Shown: positions 49,778-59,525, counted from the first letter of the stretch. The stretch is DNA of 64,000 nucleotides from JBIQKZ01 sp044464765 (GCA_044464765.1 JBIQKZ010000009.1:86218-150217), one strand, 5' to 3'. Numbers and translations: made by a program. The notes: generated from the sequence alone by a model not told the origin.

Positions 49778-49911
49778 TTCTTCACTCCGATCGCTCCCTC
49801 AAATATTAACGAAAAACGAGCGGACATCTATTGTGACAGAGGGGGCCTGGTTGCGAAGTTGCTTCATTCAGGCTTGATGACAAAAGGCACACGTCGACGT
49901 ATACTATCCCA

Positions 49912-50205
49912 ATGAAACCATTCCGGTGGAGTTCCCAGAAAGGGGAGATACTTAAGGCTAAACGTGGAGTATCGTTCGAAGCCATGGTGGTCGCCATTGA
50001 AACAGGTGGGTTACTCGATATCTTGGCACACCCGAACTCGGCCCGGTACCCCGGGCAACAGATTCTGGTTGTCGGCTATGACAATTATGTTTATCTCGTG
50101 CCTTATGTCGAAGAGGACGACTACTTGTTTCTTAAAACGATCATCCCCAGTCGTAAAGCCACCCGGGATTATTTGAAGCGAGGTGAATCTGATGACACAA
50201 CCTGA
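49912..50205 (+). CDS. BrnT-like toxin
   Basis: A 97-residue protein: FRWSSQKGEILKAKRGVSFE, then ILVVGYDNYVYLVPYVEEDD and FLKTIIPSRKATRDY. The arrangement is that of BrnT-type RelE-fold toxins encoded before their antitoxin. No obvious Shine-Dalgarno is seen at ATG 49912. It overlaps the next gene by 14 bases and is likely co-expressed with it. BrnT members inhibit translation by RNA cleavage. Confidence 0.75.
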   Translation: MKPFRWSSQKGEILKAKRGVSFEAMVVAIETGGLLDILAHPNSARYPGQQILVVGYDNYVYLVPYVEEDDYLFLKTIIPSRKATRDYLKRGESDDTT

Positions 50206-50458
50206 TCCCTTCGAGCAGGATATTCTGAGCGCTTACGATAAGGGTGATCTTAAATCGATTGCCACCGCAAGCGAGCTGGCTCGCATTCGTGCGGCGGCAC
50301 GTGCAACTGCCATCAAGGACAAACGCGTGAATATCCGCCTTTCCGCGGGCGATCTTAACGATATTCAGATTAAAGCGCTAGAGGAAGGCGTTCCCTATCA
50401 AACGCTTATTGCCAGCGTGCTGCATAAATACGTTACAGGCCGCTTGCAAGAGCGTTAA
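50192..50458 (+). CDS. BrnA/CopG-like antitoxin
   Basis: An 88-residue protein with a C-terminal ribbon-helix-helix/CopG-like region (VNIRLSAGDLNDIQIKALEE, then GVPYQTLIASVLHKYVTGRL), the pattern for antitoxins paired with BrnT-type toxins. AGGTGA lies six bases before ATG 50192; GTG 50183 is less well placed. It ends eight bases before the convergent exopolysaccharide kinase gene. Confidence 0.78.
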   Translation: MTQPDPFEQDILSAYDKGDLKSIATASELARIRAAARATAIKDKRVNIRLSAGDLNDIQIKALEEGVPYQTLIASVLHKYVTGRLQER

Positions 50459-50465
50459 CCACCCC

Positions 50466-52688
50466 CTACTTATACGAATAATAATAGTTGTACGACGCTC
50501 CGTAGCCGATGCGGTGGCGGCGGACGCCGTTGAAGATGATGCCTTTTACGGGGGTGTCCACGCCCGAATTGTGCAGTTTGGCCATGGCGTCGCGCAGTTC
50601 GCTGACGGTGCTTTGCTCGGCGCGGGCGACGATGAAGGCGGCGGCGGCGTGTTGCATAATGGCCAGCACGTCGGCCACGGGCAAGATCGGCGGGGTGTCC
50701 AGCACCACCAGGTCGTACGACTGCTGAACGGTGTCCAGCAATTGGCCGAATTGCGGGCTTAGCAGCAGTTCGCCGGGGTTGGGCGGGATGGTGCCCGAGG
50801 GCAGGATGCTTAGCCCGGGCAGCACGTCGGGCCGCACGACGGACGCCAGGTCGCCGGTGCCGGCCAGCACGTTCGACAGGCCGGGCGCTTTCTTGTCGTA
50901 ATTGAAGTATTCACCCAGGCGCGGGCGGCGCATGTCGGTGTCGATCAGCAGCACGCGCTGGCCGCCGGTGGCCAGCAGCGCGGCAAAGTTCGACGACACA
51001 AAGCTTTTACCCACGCCGCTGGTGGCCCCGGTCACGGCAATAATCTTGCCCGGCGACCCCATCAGTGCAAAGGTCAGCCCGGTGCGCAGGGAGCGCAGGC
51101 TTTCAATGGCGGGGTCGTCGGGTTTAGCCGACGCCAAAATCCCCTTCAGCCCGGGCTGCGTGCCGGTAAGCCGCTTGGAACGCAAGAACAGGCGCTGGTT
51201 GGGCGACTGCGGCACGGTCACGTAGGTGCTTAAGCCCGTGGCGTTCTCGATCTGCTCGGCGCGTTGCACCGCAGGCCGCAGGAAGTGAGCCAGGAAGGCC
51301 GCCAGCACGCCCAGGAAGGCGCCCAGCAGGCCCGCCACTCCCACGATCACGGCCCGGCGCGGCTCGACCGGTTTCTCGTTGAAGATGGCGTAGTCAATAA
51401 TACGCACGTTGCCAATGGCGCCGGCCTCGGCCACGCGGAAGGTCTGGGCGTTGTTCAGCAGCGAAAGATACAGCTCGTTGCTGACGCGCACATCGCGCTC
51501 GAAGGGCAGCAGGTCGCGCTGGGCCTGGGGCAGCTGGTCGATGCTTTTGTTCAGTTCCTTCACTGCTTCATCAATGGCCTTCAGTTGCTGGTCTACGGCC
51601 TTCACTTCCGGGTGCTGGGGTTTGAAGCGCTGCAGCATTTCGTCGCGCTTCATGGTCAGTTCCAGGCGGTTGTTTTCCAGCTTGGTGGCTTGCTCCAGCA
51701 GGCCTTCGGCTTCCTTGTCGATGGCAATGGTGCTGCTGGTGGAGCGGTATTCCGACAAGGCGTTTTCGGCCTCGGCCACCTTGGTCTTGATGTCGGGCAA
51801 CTGCTCTTCCAGGAAGGTCAGGCTGCTGCGCGCCTCGGCGCTGCGGCGTTCCACGTTCTGGCTAAGGTAGGCGCCGGCAATGGCGTTGACCAGGTCGGTG
51901 GCGAACTGGCCGTCCGGGTGCTTCAGCGTCATGCGGATAATGCTGCTTTGCTTGCCCGCTTCGGAAACGTTCAACTCTTCGCGAATACCCGCAATGGCCT
52001 GAATGGGCGACTTTTGCACGAACCGGAAACGGGTGCCGGGGCGGCCCGCCAAGGTTTTCACCACCATGACAGCCGGCGCGCCCTTGATGTTGAACGCCGT
52101 GCGTTGGCCCACCACGCCGTCGGCCAGCGGCTGCTCGTCTTCATCCAGCACGGTATAGCCGGAATCGGTTACCACCAAGAAGAACTCGTTGCCCCACTGG
52201 CGCGCCGGCAGATCAAGTTCGGCAAACTCCAGCTGCTCGCCGCCCCAGGCATAGCCCGACAGCCCCCATAGGGGATCGGCCAGGCCGCCGTTAGCCGCTT
52301 CGTTGCGGCGGGCCAGCCAGGCGCCCACCAGGGGGAAGTAATTGTCCACCTCGACCACCACATTGGCCTGGGTGGCGTCCATGGCTTTCATCAGCACTTC
52401 GCGCGAACGCAGGATCTCCAGCTCGCCGGCCACCGGGCTTTGCTGCATGCCCAGGGTTTCCGACAACTGGGACAAGCCGCCCAGGGCCACACCCTTCTGG
52501 TCTTCGACCTGGATCAGGGCATCGGCCTGGTAAATGGGCCGCGCCAAAATCGCATAGGCCAGGCCCAGCACCAGCACCACCACAAACACCCCCGCCACCA
52601 GCCAGATGCGTTGAACAATAATATTAAGCAGCTCGCCCAGGCTGGTCTCGTCTTGCAGGTCGAGATCGTTATGTTGTGGTTCTTGCAT
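50466..52688 (-). CDS. wzc: Wzc-type polysaccharide co-polymerase and tyrosine autokinase
   Basis: A 740-residue inner-membrane protein: N-terminal Wzz domain with TM1 near residues 28-48 (IWLVAGVFVVVLVLGLAYAI), periplasmic coiled-coil helices, TM2 near 440 (VIVGVAGLLGAFLGVLAAFL), then a BY-kinase domain with Walker A VTGATSGVGKSFV near residue 558, Walker A' LLIDTDMRRP and Walker B VVLDTPP. The C-terminus is a tyrosine cluster (YGASYNYYYSYK) for autophosphorylation. It sets chain length and couples polymerisation to Wza export. First described partner genes follow on the same strand: wza, phosphatase. Confidence 0.94.
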   Translation of the reverse strand: MQEPQHNDLDLQDETSLGELLNIIVQRIWLVAGVFVVVLVLGLAYAILARPIYQADALIQVEDQKGVALGGLSQLSETLGMQQSPVAGELEILRSREVLMKAMDATQANVVVEVDNYFPLVGAWLARRNEAANGGLADPLWGLSGYAWGGEQLEFAELDLPARQWGNEFFLVVTDSGYTVLDEDEQPLADGVVGQRTAFNIKGAPAVMVVKTLAGRPGTRFRFVQKSPIQAIAGIREELNVSEAGKQSSIIRMTLKHPDGQFATDLVNAIAGAYLSQNVERRSAEARSSLTFLEEQLPDIKTKVAEAENALSEYRSTSSTIAIDKEAEGLLEQATKLENNRLELTMKRDEMLQRFKPQHPEVKAVDQQLKAIDEAVKELNKSIDQLPQAQRDLLPFERDVRVSNELYLSLLNNAQTFRVAEAGAIGNVRIIDYAIFNEKPVEPRRAVIVGVAGLLGAFLGVLAAFLAHFLRPAVQRAEQIENATGLSTYVTVPQSPNQRLFLRSKRLTGTQPGLKGILASAKPDDPAIESLRSLRTGLTFALMGSPGKIIAVTGATSGVGKSFVSSNFAALLATGGQRVLLIDTDMRRPRLGEYFNYDKKAPGLSNVLAGTGDLASVVRPDVLPGLSILPSGTIPPNPGELLLSPQFGQLLDTVQQSYDLVVLDTPPILPVADVLAIMQHAAAAFIVARAEQSTVSELRDAMAKLHNSGVDTPVKGIIFNGVRRHRIGYGASYNYYYSYK

Positions 52689-52747
52689 GGTTTACCTGTT
52701 GCTAAATGTACTGATATCTATGTCTTAACGAATTAAACGCCCAACCG

Positions 52748-53953
52748 TTAGCGGGTTACGCTGCGCAGCGTGCCTACGCCTGTTACGCCGGGCAGAATCT
52801 GGTTCAGCACCCGCGACCAGCGCGTTACCGATGCCGCATCCACAAACACCACGTCGCGGGCCTGCAGGGTAAAGCCATCGGCCAGCACCAGGGCGTCGGG
52901 GCTGTTGGCGTTCAGGTGCCACACTTGGGGGCGCCCGCTGTCGGCGGCGCGCATCACGTAGATCTGGCCGCCGTTGGAGGTTACGGGGTCCAGGCCGCCC
53001 GCATCGCTAAGCGCTTCCGACAGGCTGTAGTCGCCGTAGGGCAGCAGCAGGGATTGCGGCTCCATCACCTCGCCCAGCACAAACACCTTGTTGTAGCGTT
53101 TTTCGGGCACGTTCAGCACATCGCCCTCGCGCAGCAGCACGTTTTGCGACATGTCGCCGTTGTGATACAGGGCATACAGGTCGATGGGGCGGGCCAGGCC
53201 TTCGCGGTTGGTCAACACGGCCTCGCGCTGGTCGGCTTTTTCGGTCAGGCCACCCGACCGGGTGACCAGGTCGGTAATGCGCAAAGGCACGTCGGAAATC
53301 GGCTGCGGGCCGGGCTTCTGGAATTCGCCCACGGCAAAAGCCGTACGCCCGCGATACTGCAATACAGACACATCCACCTGGGGTTCGGCCAAGTATTGGG
53401 TAAGCCGTTGCGTCAGTTCCTGGCGGATGGCGGTTACTGTGCGCCCCGCCGCCTTCACGCGGCCGGCATAGGGGTAGAAGAAATAGCCGTCGGTGGTCAC
53501 GGTGCGTCCGGCCAGGTCGCTGGACAATTGCCCCGCCGGGTTGTTCAGTTCGGGGTGGTTCCACACCGTAATATTCAGCACATCGTGCGGCGCCACCAGG
53601 TATTGGTAGTCCACCGGGGGAGCGGCCAGAACCTGCGATTCGCGGCGCGCCTGGCGCAGCTCGGTAGCGGCCTGGCGCTCGGACCGCATGCGGAACACGG
53701 CTTCCGGCGTAATGGTGTGGATGTCCGCCCGCGCGGTAATGTCTTCATCCAGGGCGCCGCTGCTGGTGGGGCGCTCGCCTTGCGCGCCCAGGTACATGCC
53801 GGTGCAACCCGCCAGCAACAGGGCGGGCGCCAAAAGCAGGCCGCCCAACCAGCGGCGCAGGCCGGCCCTGCGGCCCGTCGGCGGCGTGTGCGCTTCTTGG
53901 GGCTGTGCAGCCTTCAATTCGTTGGATGTGTGCAGTTTCATGTGTGGAGCCAT
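52748..53953 (-). CDS. wza: Wza-like polysaccharide export lipoprotein
   Basis: A 401-residue outer-membrane export protein. Lipobox LLLAPALLLAGC near residues 36-47 gives the lipidated cysteine. The poly_export (PES) domain follows (YLVAPHDVLNITVWNHPELN; GRTVTTDGYFFYPYAGRVKA), then SLBB-type repeats (LVTRSGGLTEKADQREAVLT; GEVMEPQSLLLPYGDYSLSE). ATG 53953 or 53941 are both possible starts. It forms the translocon for the polysaccharide made by this locus and is co-directional with wzc. Confidence 0.92.
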   Translation of the reverse strand: MAPHMKLHTSNELKAAQPQEAHTPPTGRRAGLRRWLGGLLLAPALLLAGCTGMYLGAQGERPTSSGALDEDITARADIHTITPEAVFRMRSERQAATELRQARRESQVLAAPPVDYQYLVAPHDVLNITVWNHPELNNPAGQLSSDLAGRTVTTDGYFFYPYAGRVKAAGRTVTAIRQELTQRLTQYLAEPQVDVSVLQYRGRTAFAVGEFQKPGPQPISDVPLRITDLVTRSGGLTEKADQREAVLTNREGLARPIDLYALYHNGDMSQNVLLREGDVLNVPEKRYNKVFVLGEVMEPQSLLLPYGDYSLSEALSDAGGLDPVTSNGGQIYVMRAADSGRPQVWHLNANSPDALVLADGFTLQARDVVFVDAASVTRWSRVLNQILPGVTGVGTLRSVTR

Positions 53954-53985
53954 GGTGGTGTAGGGGTGTGGCGAAATTGTTTAAT

Positions 53986-54477
53986 TCAAGCGCTGGGCGC
54001 GGGCAGCAGGCCCGCACGCAGCAAGTGGTCGATCCAGCTTGCGCAGCCTTGGTCGATCAGGGGCCATTGCTGCATGAAGACGTCTTCGGGCTCATGCAGC
54101 GGGTCGGGAATGTCGTGGCCATCCAGCCAATGCCGTAGCAAAAAGGTTTTACCACCTGCGGCGGGGTAGCGCCGCTGCACCTCGCGGCGGTGGCCGGTGT
54201 CCATTACCAATACCACCGCAGCTACGCGCAAGTCTACCGGATTCACCTGGGCGGCGCGTTTGTCGGCAGCCAGGGGCACCCCAAAATGCGCTGCGGTGGC
54301 GGCGGCGAAGGGGTGGGGCGCACGCCCGGCGGGCGCCGCCAGGCCGCGCGACAGCACCCGCGCCGGCACGCCCCGCTGGGCCAGGTGATGGCGCATCAGC
54401 GCTTCGGCCATGGGGCTGCGGCACACGTTGCCGGTGCACAGCACAAGGATCAAGGGCTCTTGGGGCATAGCATCCAT
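53986..54477 (-). CDS. wzb: Low-molecular-weight protein-tyrosine phosphatase (Wzb-like)
   Basis: A 163-residue LMW-PTPase with active-site loop VLCTGNVCRSPMAEAL (Cys-X5-Arg) and the general acid Asp in HDIPDPLHEPEDVF. It dephosphorylates the tyrosine cluster of Wzc and so resets polymer assembly. ATG 54477 or 54468 fit; a longer frame from 54636 runs over the preceding MORN gene in another frame. It overlaps that gene by 28 bases. Confidence 0.9.
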   Translation of the reverse strand: MDAMPQEPLILVLCTGNVCRSPMAEALMRHHLAQRGVPARVLSRGLAAPAGRAPHPFAAATAAHFGVPLAADKRAAQVNPVDLRVAAVVLVMDTGHRREVQRRYPAAGGKTFLLRHWLDGHDIPDPLHEPEDVFMQQWPLIDQGCASWIDHLLRAGLLPAPSA

Positions 54478-55235
54478 TCGGTCAGTACTTCCCAGCGCGG
54501 GTTCAAGGCCGGGTCGGGCGAATGCGCCAATACATCGGCGGTGTCGATGTGCACCAGCAGGCGGTCGGACAGCACATCGACCACCCGCCCATGGGCCACC
54601 CGCTGCGGGCCCGCCCCCTGGGTGGTCACCGAACATACCGCCAGGCCTACGTGGCCCAGCACCGGCGCCAGGACTTCAAACGCCTGCTTGCGCCGGGTAA
54701 CCGTGGTGGTGCCCTCGTCTTTTGTTTGCCCGTTCACCCAGTGGGCCGTAAAGCGGTCGCCCGAGGGGAAGAAAATATACGTGCCTTCGCCGTTGCGCTG
54801 ATCGGCTTGCCAGCCGCCCTGGTAGACGTCGCCGCGCCAGGGCGAGTGCGCCCCGTATTCGTAGCGCCCCTGGCCCTCGCGCTGGCCGTTCAACCAGTCG
54901 CCCGCATAGCCGTCGCCGTTGGCGTATAGCTTTACCCCATAGCCCGACTTGCGCCCGTGTTCAAAGCCGCCCCGGTACCACGCGCCATCCGCCCCGCGCG
55001 CAATGCCCTGCCCATGCGCCCAGCCGTCCAGACAGTCGCCAGCGTAGCTTAGCTGAAGCTCGGCGTCGTGCACCCGGCAGGCGGGCTGGGCGACGGCCGC
55101 TGACGCCAGGCCCAGCAAAAAGTATGTGCCGAAGCTTACAACCAGGCCCGCACAAAGGCCTGCCGCCCGTCCATAAACGAAGCCAAGCACACGCCGTGTC
55201 GCACCCACCCACCATGCTGTTCGCAAGTTCATCAT
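54450..55235 (-). CDS. MORN-repeat exported protein
   Basis: A 261-residue protein with a hydrophobic N-terminal region (VSFGTYFLLGLASAAVA) and at least four MORN repeats between about residues 70 and 175 (GWAHGQGIARGADG, YRGGFEHGRKSGYGVKLYANG, YAGDWLNGQREGQGRY, YQGGWQADQRNGEGTY), written here as separate units. MORN repeats often organise membranes or bind lipids. It overlaps the yjbH-like start by four bases (ATGA), so it belongs to the exopolysaccharide operon. Its role there is unknown. Confidence 0.82.
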   Translation of the reverse strand: MMNLRTAWWVGATRRVLGFVYGRAAGLCAGLVVSFGTYFLLGLASAAVAQPACRVHDAELQLSYAGDCLDGWAHGQGIARGADGAWYRGGFEHGRKSGYGVKLYANGDGYAGDWLNGQREGQGRYEYGAHSPWRGDVYQGGWQADQRNGEGTYIFFPSGDRFTAHWVNGQTKDEGTTTVTRRKQAFEVLAPVLGHVGLAVCSVTTQGAGPQRVAHGRVVDVLSDRLLVHIDTADVLAHSPDPALNPRWEVLTEWMLCPKSP

Positions 55236-57439
55236 GGGCTGTCCTCGGTGGGAATGTCGCCAAAGCCGCGCAGGCCGTCGTTATCCAGCGCATTGTTCAG
55301 CCAGCCGTGTTCCGCCAGGTTGTACAGGTTGGCGGGCGAAGCCACCATCTGGCCCACGTCGCGGTTCCAGGGCGCCAGCGAGAAGAAGGCCGACGCATTG
55401 GTGTCGCGCGTTAGCACGGTGCCCAGCGGGATGCGCACAAACAGGCCCTTGTCGAAATAAGGGGAATCCGGCGAACCCGGCGAGGTAATATCGCGGCCAT
55501 TGGTGCGGGTGTACCACAGGCCGATTTCCACGCCTGACTTGAAGGTGCGCTTCAGCTCGAAGCGCGCGCCCAGGTCGCCTGCCAGAAAGCGCCCCGCGCG
55601 CACCGTGGCCGTCGTGCCTTCCAGCCAGGGCAGGCGGTAATGGGCCGCCGCCAGCACGGTGTGCGTGCGGTACGACAAAAAGCCTGTGCCCTTGTAGTCG
55701 CGCTGGCGCAAAACGTCGACCGATGCATCAAAGGCCCAGCGCCCGCCGGGCGCCAGGTACAGCGCCTGGCCGCCCACGCCGGCGAACATTTCCTCGTATA
55801 GCCCACCCGAAGCACGCATATACACGCGCTCGGCCGGCTGCCAGAACTTGTTCACCAGCAGCCGTTCCAGCTTTACCTTGGACGCCTTGCGGTACAGGGC
55901 CAGGTCGGACCGCACATGCGGCAGGGTGGAATTGGATGGCTGGGTAATGTCGCTTACGTTTTCCAGCACCGCGCCCCGCACCGTGCCCTGCAGCCACAGG
56001 CCGCGCGCCAGATTGACGTTGGCCGAAGCCTCTAGCCCCAGGTCGTATTTGAAGATGCCGCTGGGGTCGTTCAGCACGGTGCGCAGGGTGGGCATGATGC
56101 CGAACGAGGTCTGTGAATGGGTTTCCGTGCTGAAGCGCGCCAGCCCCCAGCGCAGTTGTGTGCCCCCGGCGGCGCGTTCCAGCGCAATACTATCCAGGGC
56201 CATGTCCAGGTCGTTGGCGCGGCTGGCGGCCGTGCGGCCCGCCGGGTCGGCATAGCTAATGGTGACCGACTGGGCCAGGTCGGAACGGGTGGCCGTGCCC
56301 GCAAAATAGCGCTGCAGCGTGGCGGTATCAAAAAAAGTCCAGGTCATGCCGGCCAGGCCGGATACTTCCCAGGTAATTTCCAGGGTATGGGTTTCCAGCG
56401 GCGCATAGGCCATGGCCAGGCGCGCCACCCGTCCCACGCCGCGCGAAGGATAGCGGTAGCGGCCGCTGGACACCGACAAAGACATTACCCCCTGCACCCA
56501 GGCCATGCGCACACTGCGCAGCCCTTCGGTGTGCAGGCCGGAAAGCAGTTCCTGGCGATAGCTGCGGTCGGCCTCCCACATGGCTGCCGTAGGGCGCGGC
56601 ACAGCGCTGACCCAGGCCCCTCCGGCAAACGGCCCCACTTCGTCAACCTTGGGAACGAATTCGCGCTTTTCCAGGGGGATGGCTACAGCAACGTTGAACG
56701 AAGAGTTGTCCCGATGGCGCGCCACCTGAAAACTGAAAGGACCCCAGGTGTATTCCAGGCCTACGTTCAGACCCCCCGGCCTGCGCTGGCTGACGCCGGT
56801 TTCCACAGCCCGGAAGTCGGCTGGATAATTAGTGCGGTCGTATTCGGCCACCAGTGCCCACGAAGGCAGGGCCTGGGGGGTAAAGCGCAGGCCGCCATAC
56901 AGACCGTCGATGCGCTTGCGCCCATAGCCCACGGTGGCGTCAAGCGTACCGATTCCATTGATATTGAAGCCCTTGGTGGCTGCAATGAATTCACTGCGGA
57001 ACAGGGACGTGCCCAGAATGTCGTCGGCGCCCACTGAGACCTCGGGCACCCAGCTCAGGCCCAGGGCGTTTTCTTCCAGCAGGCGCAGCTTGAAGCCGGC
57101 GGCTTTGTCCTTATACGAGCCATAGGCAGTATTGGGATTCGTAAACCCCTGAAGACCCGAAATACGGATATAACGACCACTCAGCTGTACACTGGGCAAA
57201 ACCTGCAGTGTGGCGTAAGTAGCCCCATAGGGCTGGTCGTGGCTATAGCCCATGTACAGCGTGCCATCGGGCGCCGCCCGGCCCGAGGGCATGTTGATCA
57301 GCCCGGTCAGCCCCAGGCTGGTAGGCGTTTCGGCCCTGGCTGCCGCACACGCCAGGGCACACATCAACAGCAAAAAGCCAAGAACACACAGGCTGGCCCA
57401 ACGGGCAGGTGCCTGCCCGCCCGTTATTACACTATGCAT
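55232..57439 (-). CDS. YjbH/GfcD-like exopolysaccharide outer-membrane protein
   Basis: A 735-residue exported protein similar to YjbH/GfcD. Signal peptide about residues 1-36 (LLLMCALACAAARAET), then the family start TSLGLTGLINMPSGRAAPDG, GTLYMGYSHDQPYG, AGFKLRLLEENALGLSWVPE and a large beta-rich barrel-like domain. E. coli yjbEFGH and gfc genes support exopolysaccharide secretion. The stop overlaps the MORN gene start. Confidence 0.87.
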   Translation of the reverse strand: MHSVITGGQAPARWASLCVLGFLLLMCALACAAARAETPTSLGLTGLINMPSGRAAPDGTLYMGYSHDQPYGATYATLQVLPSVQLSGRYIRISGLQGFTNPNTAYGSYKDKAAGFKLRLLEENALGLSWVPEVSVGADDILGTSLFRSEFIAATKGFNINGIGTLDATVGYGRKRIDGLYGGLRFTPQALPSWALVAEYDRTNYPADFRAVETGVSQRRPGGLNVGLEYTWGPFSFQVARHRDNSSFNVAVAIPLEKREFVPKVDEVGPFAGGAWVSAVPRPTAAMWEADRSYRQELLSGLHTEGLRSVRMAWVQGVMSLSVSSGRYRYPSRGVGRVARLAMAYAPLETHTLEITWEVSGLAGMTWTFFDTATLQRYFAGTATRSDLAQSVTISYADPAGRTAASRANDLDMALDSIALERAAGGTQLRWGLARFSTETHSQTSFGIMPTLRTVLNDPSGIFKYDLGLEASANVNLARGLWLQGTVRGAVLENVSDITQPSNSTLPHVRSDLALYRKASKVKLERLLVNKFWQPAERVYMRASGGLYEEMFAGVGGQALYLAPGGRWAFDASVDVLRQRDYKGTGFLSYRTHTVLAAAHYRLPWLEGTTATVRAGRFLAGDLGARFELKRTFKSGVEIGLWYTRTNGRDITSPGSPDSPYFDKGLFVRIPLGTVLTRDTNASAFFSLAPWNRDVGQMVASPANLYNLAEHGWLNNALDNDGLRGFGDIPTEDSP

Positions 57440-57515
57440 GCAAATTCAGTTGGAGCCGGACAAGACAACGCGCAGGCCAGGCCTGCGCGTTGCAAAAGCC
57501 AAAAGCCAGGGTTTA

Positions 57516-57881
57516 TTAGTGATGAGAGGTTGGCGTATGGCTGGAAGGGGTATCACTGCCGCCGCTGGAGCTGGCCACTGCCGCCCCAACCGCTGCGGCC
57601 ACCGCCACGCCCGCCACAATGGCTGCTGTGGAAACACCGGCAATGGCGCCAGCGCCCACACCGGCTGCCGTACCACCCGCGCCTGCACCGGCCCCCGCAC
57701 CCGCTGTGCCGCCAGTCGTACCGCTACTGCCGCCTGTGCCCGCGCCGGTTGTGGTACCTGTTGTACCGCCGCCAGTGCCGCCACTAGCGCCCGCCGCACC
57801 CTCGGTAGCGGTTTGAGCAGCCAGTGCACCCGAAAAGGCCATAGCGGCCAGAAGCAGCGACGCTTGCTTGAACGTAACCAT
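57516..57881 (-). CDS. YjbE/GfcA-like Gly/Thr-rich secreted protein
   Basis: A 121-residue protein: signal peptide (LLLAAMAFSGALAAQT), a long Gly/Thr/Ala/Ser tract, then a hydrophobic Ala/Val stretch (VSTAAIVAGVAVAAAVGAAV) and a Ser/His/Thr tail. E. coli YjbE has the same plan and neighbours YjbH. The composition rather than sequence identity supports the call. It probably belongs to the same operon, starting it 77 bases before yjbH. Confidence 0.72.
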   Translation of the reverse strand: MVTFKQASLLLAAMAFSGALAAQTATEGAAGASGGTGGGTTGTTTGAGTGGSSGTTGGTAGAGAGAGAGGTAAGVGAGAIAGVSTAAIVAGVAVAAAVGAAVASSSGGSDTPSSHTPTSHH

Positions 57882-58064
57882 TTTATGACCCCTTGCTATT
57901 AGTAATCAGTTATGGCATTAGAGTCGAACTGCAACGCACTGTCAACCCGGAAACAGCCAAGCGCGTGGACGGATGGCCAGAGAGGGTGACGATCCACTGT
58001 ACAATGCCAAAGGATTTTATTGCAAAAGCAAAGTAGCGTTACAGCTTAGGAACTAGAGAACCCA

Positions 58065-59525
58065 GTGTCAACTCCCAATGTTGTACCCTGCACACGTTCG
58101 CGTAGCGCCCATTTACGCGCCACTGTCCCCTTTGTGCAAATAGCAGTCGATTTGGCAGCCTTTAATTTGGGTTTGTGGGTAGCGGTGGGCCTGGTCTTTC
58201 TGTTCCGGGCCAATCCCGAAGCTTCTTTTCCGGCCGATCAGTTCGAGGCCAGGCTTAATCTGCATCTGGCCTTGTCAGTTGCTTGCATAGGCTGGTTTTG
58301 GGTGCAGTTGCGTCATTACAACTATCGCCGGCCCTTCTGGTCCGAACTTCGCCAGATACTGCTGGCTATCATGGTGTTTGCGTTCATCGACCTAGCGTTC
58401 AGCGCTTTGATGAAGTGGCAAATATCGCGTTATGCCTGGGGGTTAACTTGGTTGGCTGCGTTGATCCTGTTGCCTGTAGCGCGTTTTGGTTTAAAACGCC
58501 TGCTTACCCACCTGGGTTTATGGCGCAGGCAGTGCGTTATTATTGGTACGGGGAAGAACGCGCTGGATGCCTATGCCGCTTTGCTGCAAGAGCGTTCCTT
58601 AGGCCTTGATGTCCAATACTTCTATCATCCCCATCAAGAAGCGGCACCCAGCAGCATGCATGGTCTTCAGGTCATCAAAGCCGAAGACGACCTTTGGGCC
58701 CGAACCGACCCCAATGACACACATTATTTTATTGCAGTTGAATTTGAGCAGACGCGGGAACGCGACCATTGGATCAGGCTGACCACCATGAACCATTGCC
58801 GGGCGGTGTCGGTGATACCCAGTACTCGTGGGGTTCCACTTAACAGTACGGACATGTCGTTTATCTTCAGCCACGACATCCTGATCCTGCGCATTCACGA
58901 AAACTTGCGTAAACGGTCCGCACGTATCGTGAAGCGCGCCTTTGATATCGTGGGTTCGCTAAGCCTGCTGATTGTGCTTTCACCGCTATTTGCCTGCTTG
59001 TTGGTGCGTATCCGCCAGGATGGGGGCTCACCCTTGTATGGGCATGAGCGCATCGGGCGTGGGGGGCGCCGTTTTCAATGCCTGAAGTTCAGATCCATGG
59101 TGTTGAATTCCGAAGAGCGGCTGAAAGAGCTGCTGGCCGCAGACGCCACCGCACGAGCCGAATGGGAAGCAAGTTATAAGCTTAAGAATGACCCGCGCAT
59201 TACCCCAGTTGGACGCTTTTTGCGACGCACTAGCTTAGACGAACTACCGCAACTATGGAATGTTTTGCGTGGAGACATGAGCTTGGTCGGCCCACGCCCG
59301 GTGGTGAAAGATGAACTAAAACGCTACGGCGAACAGGCAGACTACTACTTAATGATTAAGCCGGGAATGACCGGCCTTTGGCAAGTGAGCGGTCGCAGTG
59401 ATGTAGATTATGAGACCCGGGTTTATTTCGATACCTGGTATGTAAAGAACTGGTCACTGTGGCACGATATCGCCATCTTATTCAAGACTATAAATGTTGT
59501 CTTTGGAAAAAATGGGGCATATTAA
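58065..59525 (+). CDS. Undecaprenyl-phosphate hexose-1-phosphate transferase (WbaP/WcaJ-type)
   Basis: A 486-residue polyisoprenyl-phosphate sugar phosphotransferase: four N-terminal membrane helices, a CoA-binding-like domain (CVIIGTGKNALDAYAALLQE), a further helix (IVGSLSLLIVLSPLFACLLV), and the catalytic C-terminal domain (CLKFRSMVLNSEERLKELLA, RRTSLDELPQLWNVLRGDMS, LVGPRPVV, KPGMTGLWQVSGRSD). It transfers Gal-1-P or Glc-1-P to undecaprenyl phosphate and starts the repeat unit. GTG 58065 is used. Diverges from the yjbE-like gene. Confidence 0.92.
   Translation: MSTPNVVPCTRSRSAHLRATVPFVQIAVDLAAFNLGLWVAVGLVFLFRANPEASFPADQFEARLNLHLALSVACIGWFWVQLRHYNYRRPFWSELRQILLAIMVFAFIDLAFSALMKWQISRYAWGLTWLAALILLPVARFGLKRLLTHLGLWRRQCVIIGTGKNALDAYAALLQERSLGLDVQYFYHPHQEAAPSSMHGLQVIKAEDDLWARTDPNDTHYFIAVEFEQTRERDHWIRLTTMNHCRAVSVIPSTRGVPLNSTDMSFIFSHDILILRIHENLRKRSARIVKRAFDIVGSLSLLIVLSPLFACLLVRIRQDGGSPLYGHERIGRGGRRFQCLKFRSMVLNSEERLKELLAADATARAEWEASYKLKNDPRITPVGRFLRRTSLDELPQLWNVLRGDMSLVGPRPVVKDELKRYGEQADYYLMIKPGMTGLWQVSGRSDVDYETRVYFDTWYVKNWSLWHDIAILFKTINVVFGKNGAY

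Noticed and set aside
52916..54169. A 417-codon open frame on the plus strand
   Set aside because: It is antisense to the Wza-like gene, with low-complexity His/Gln/Arg/Gly composition and no ribosome binding site.
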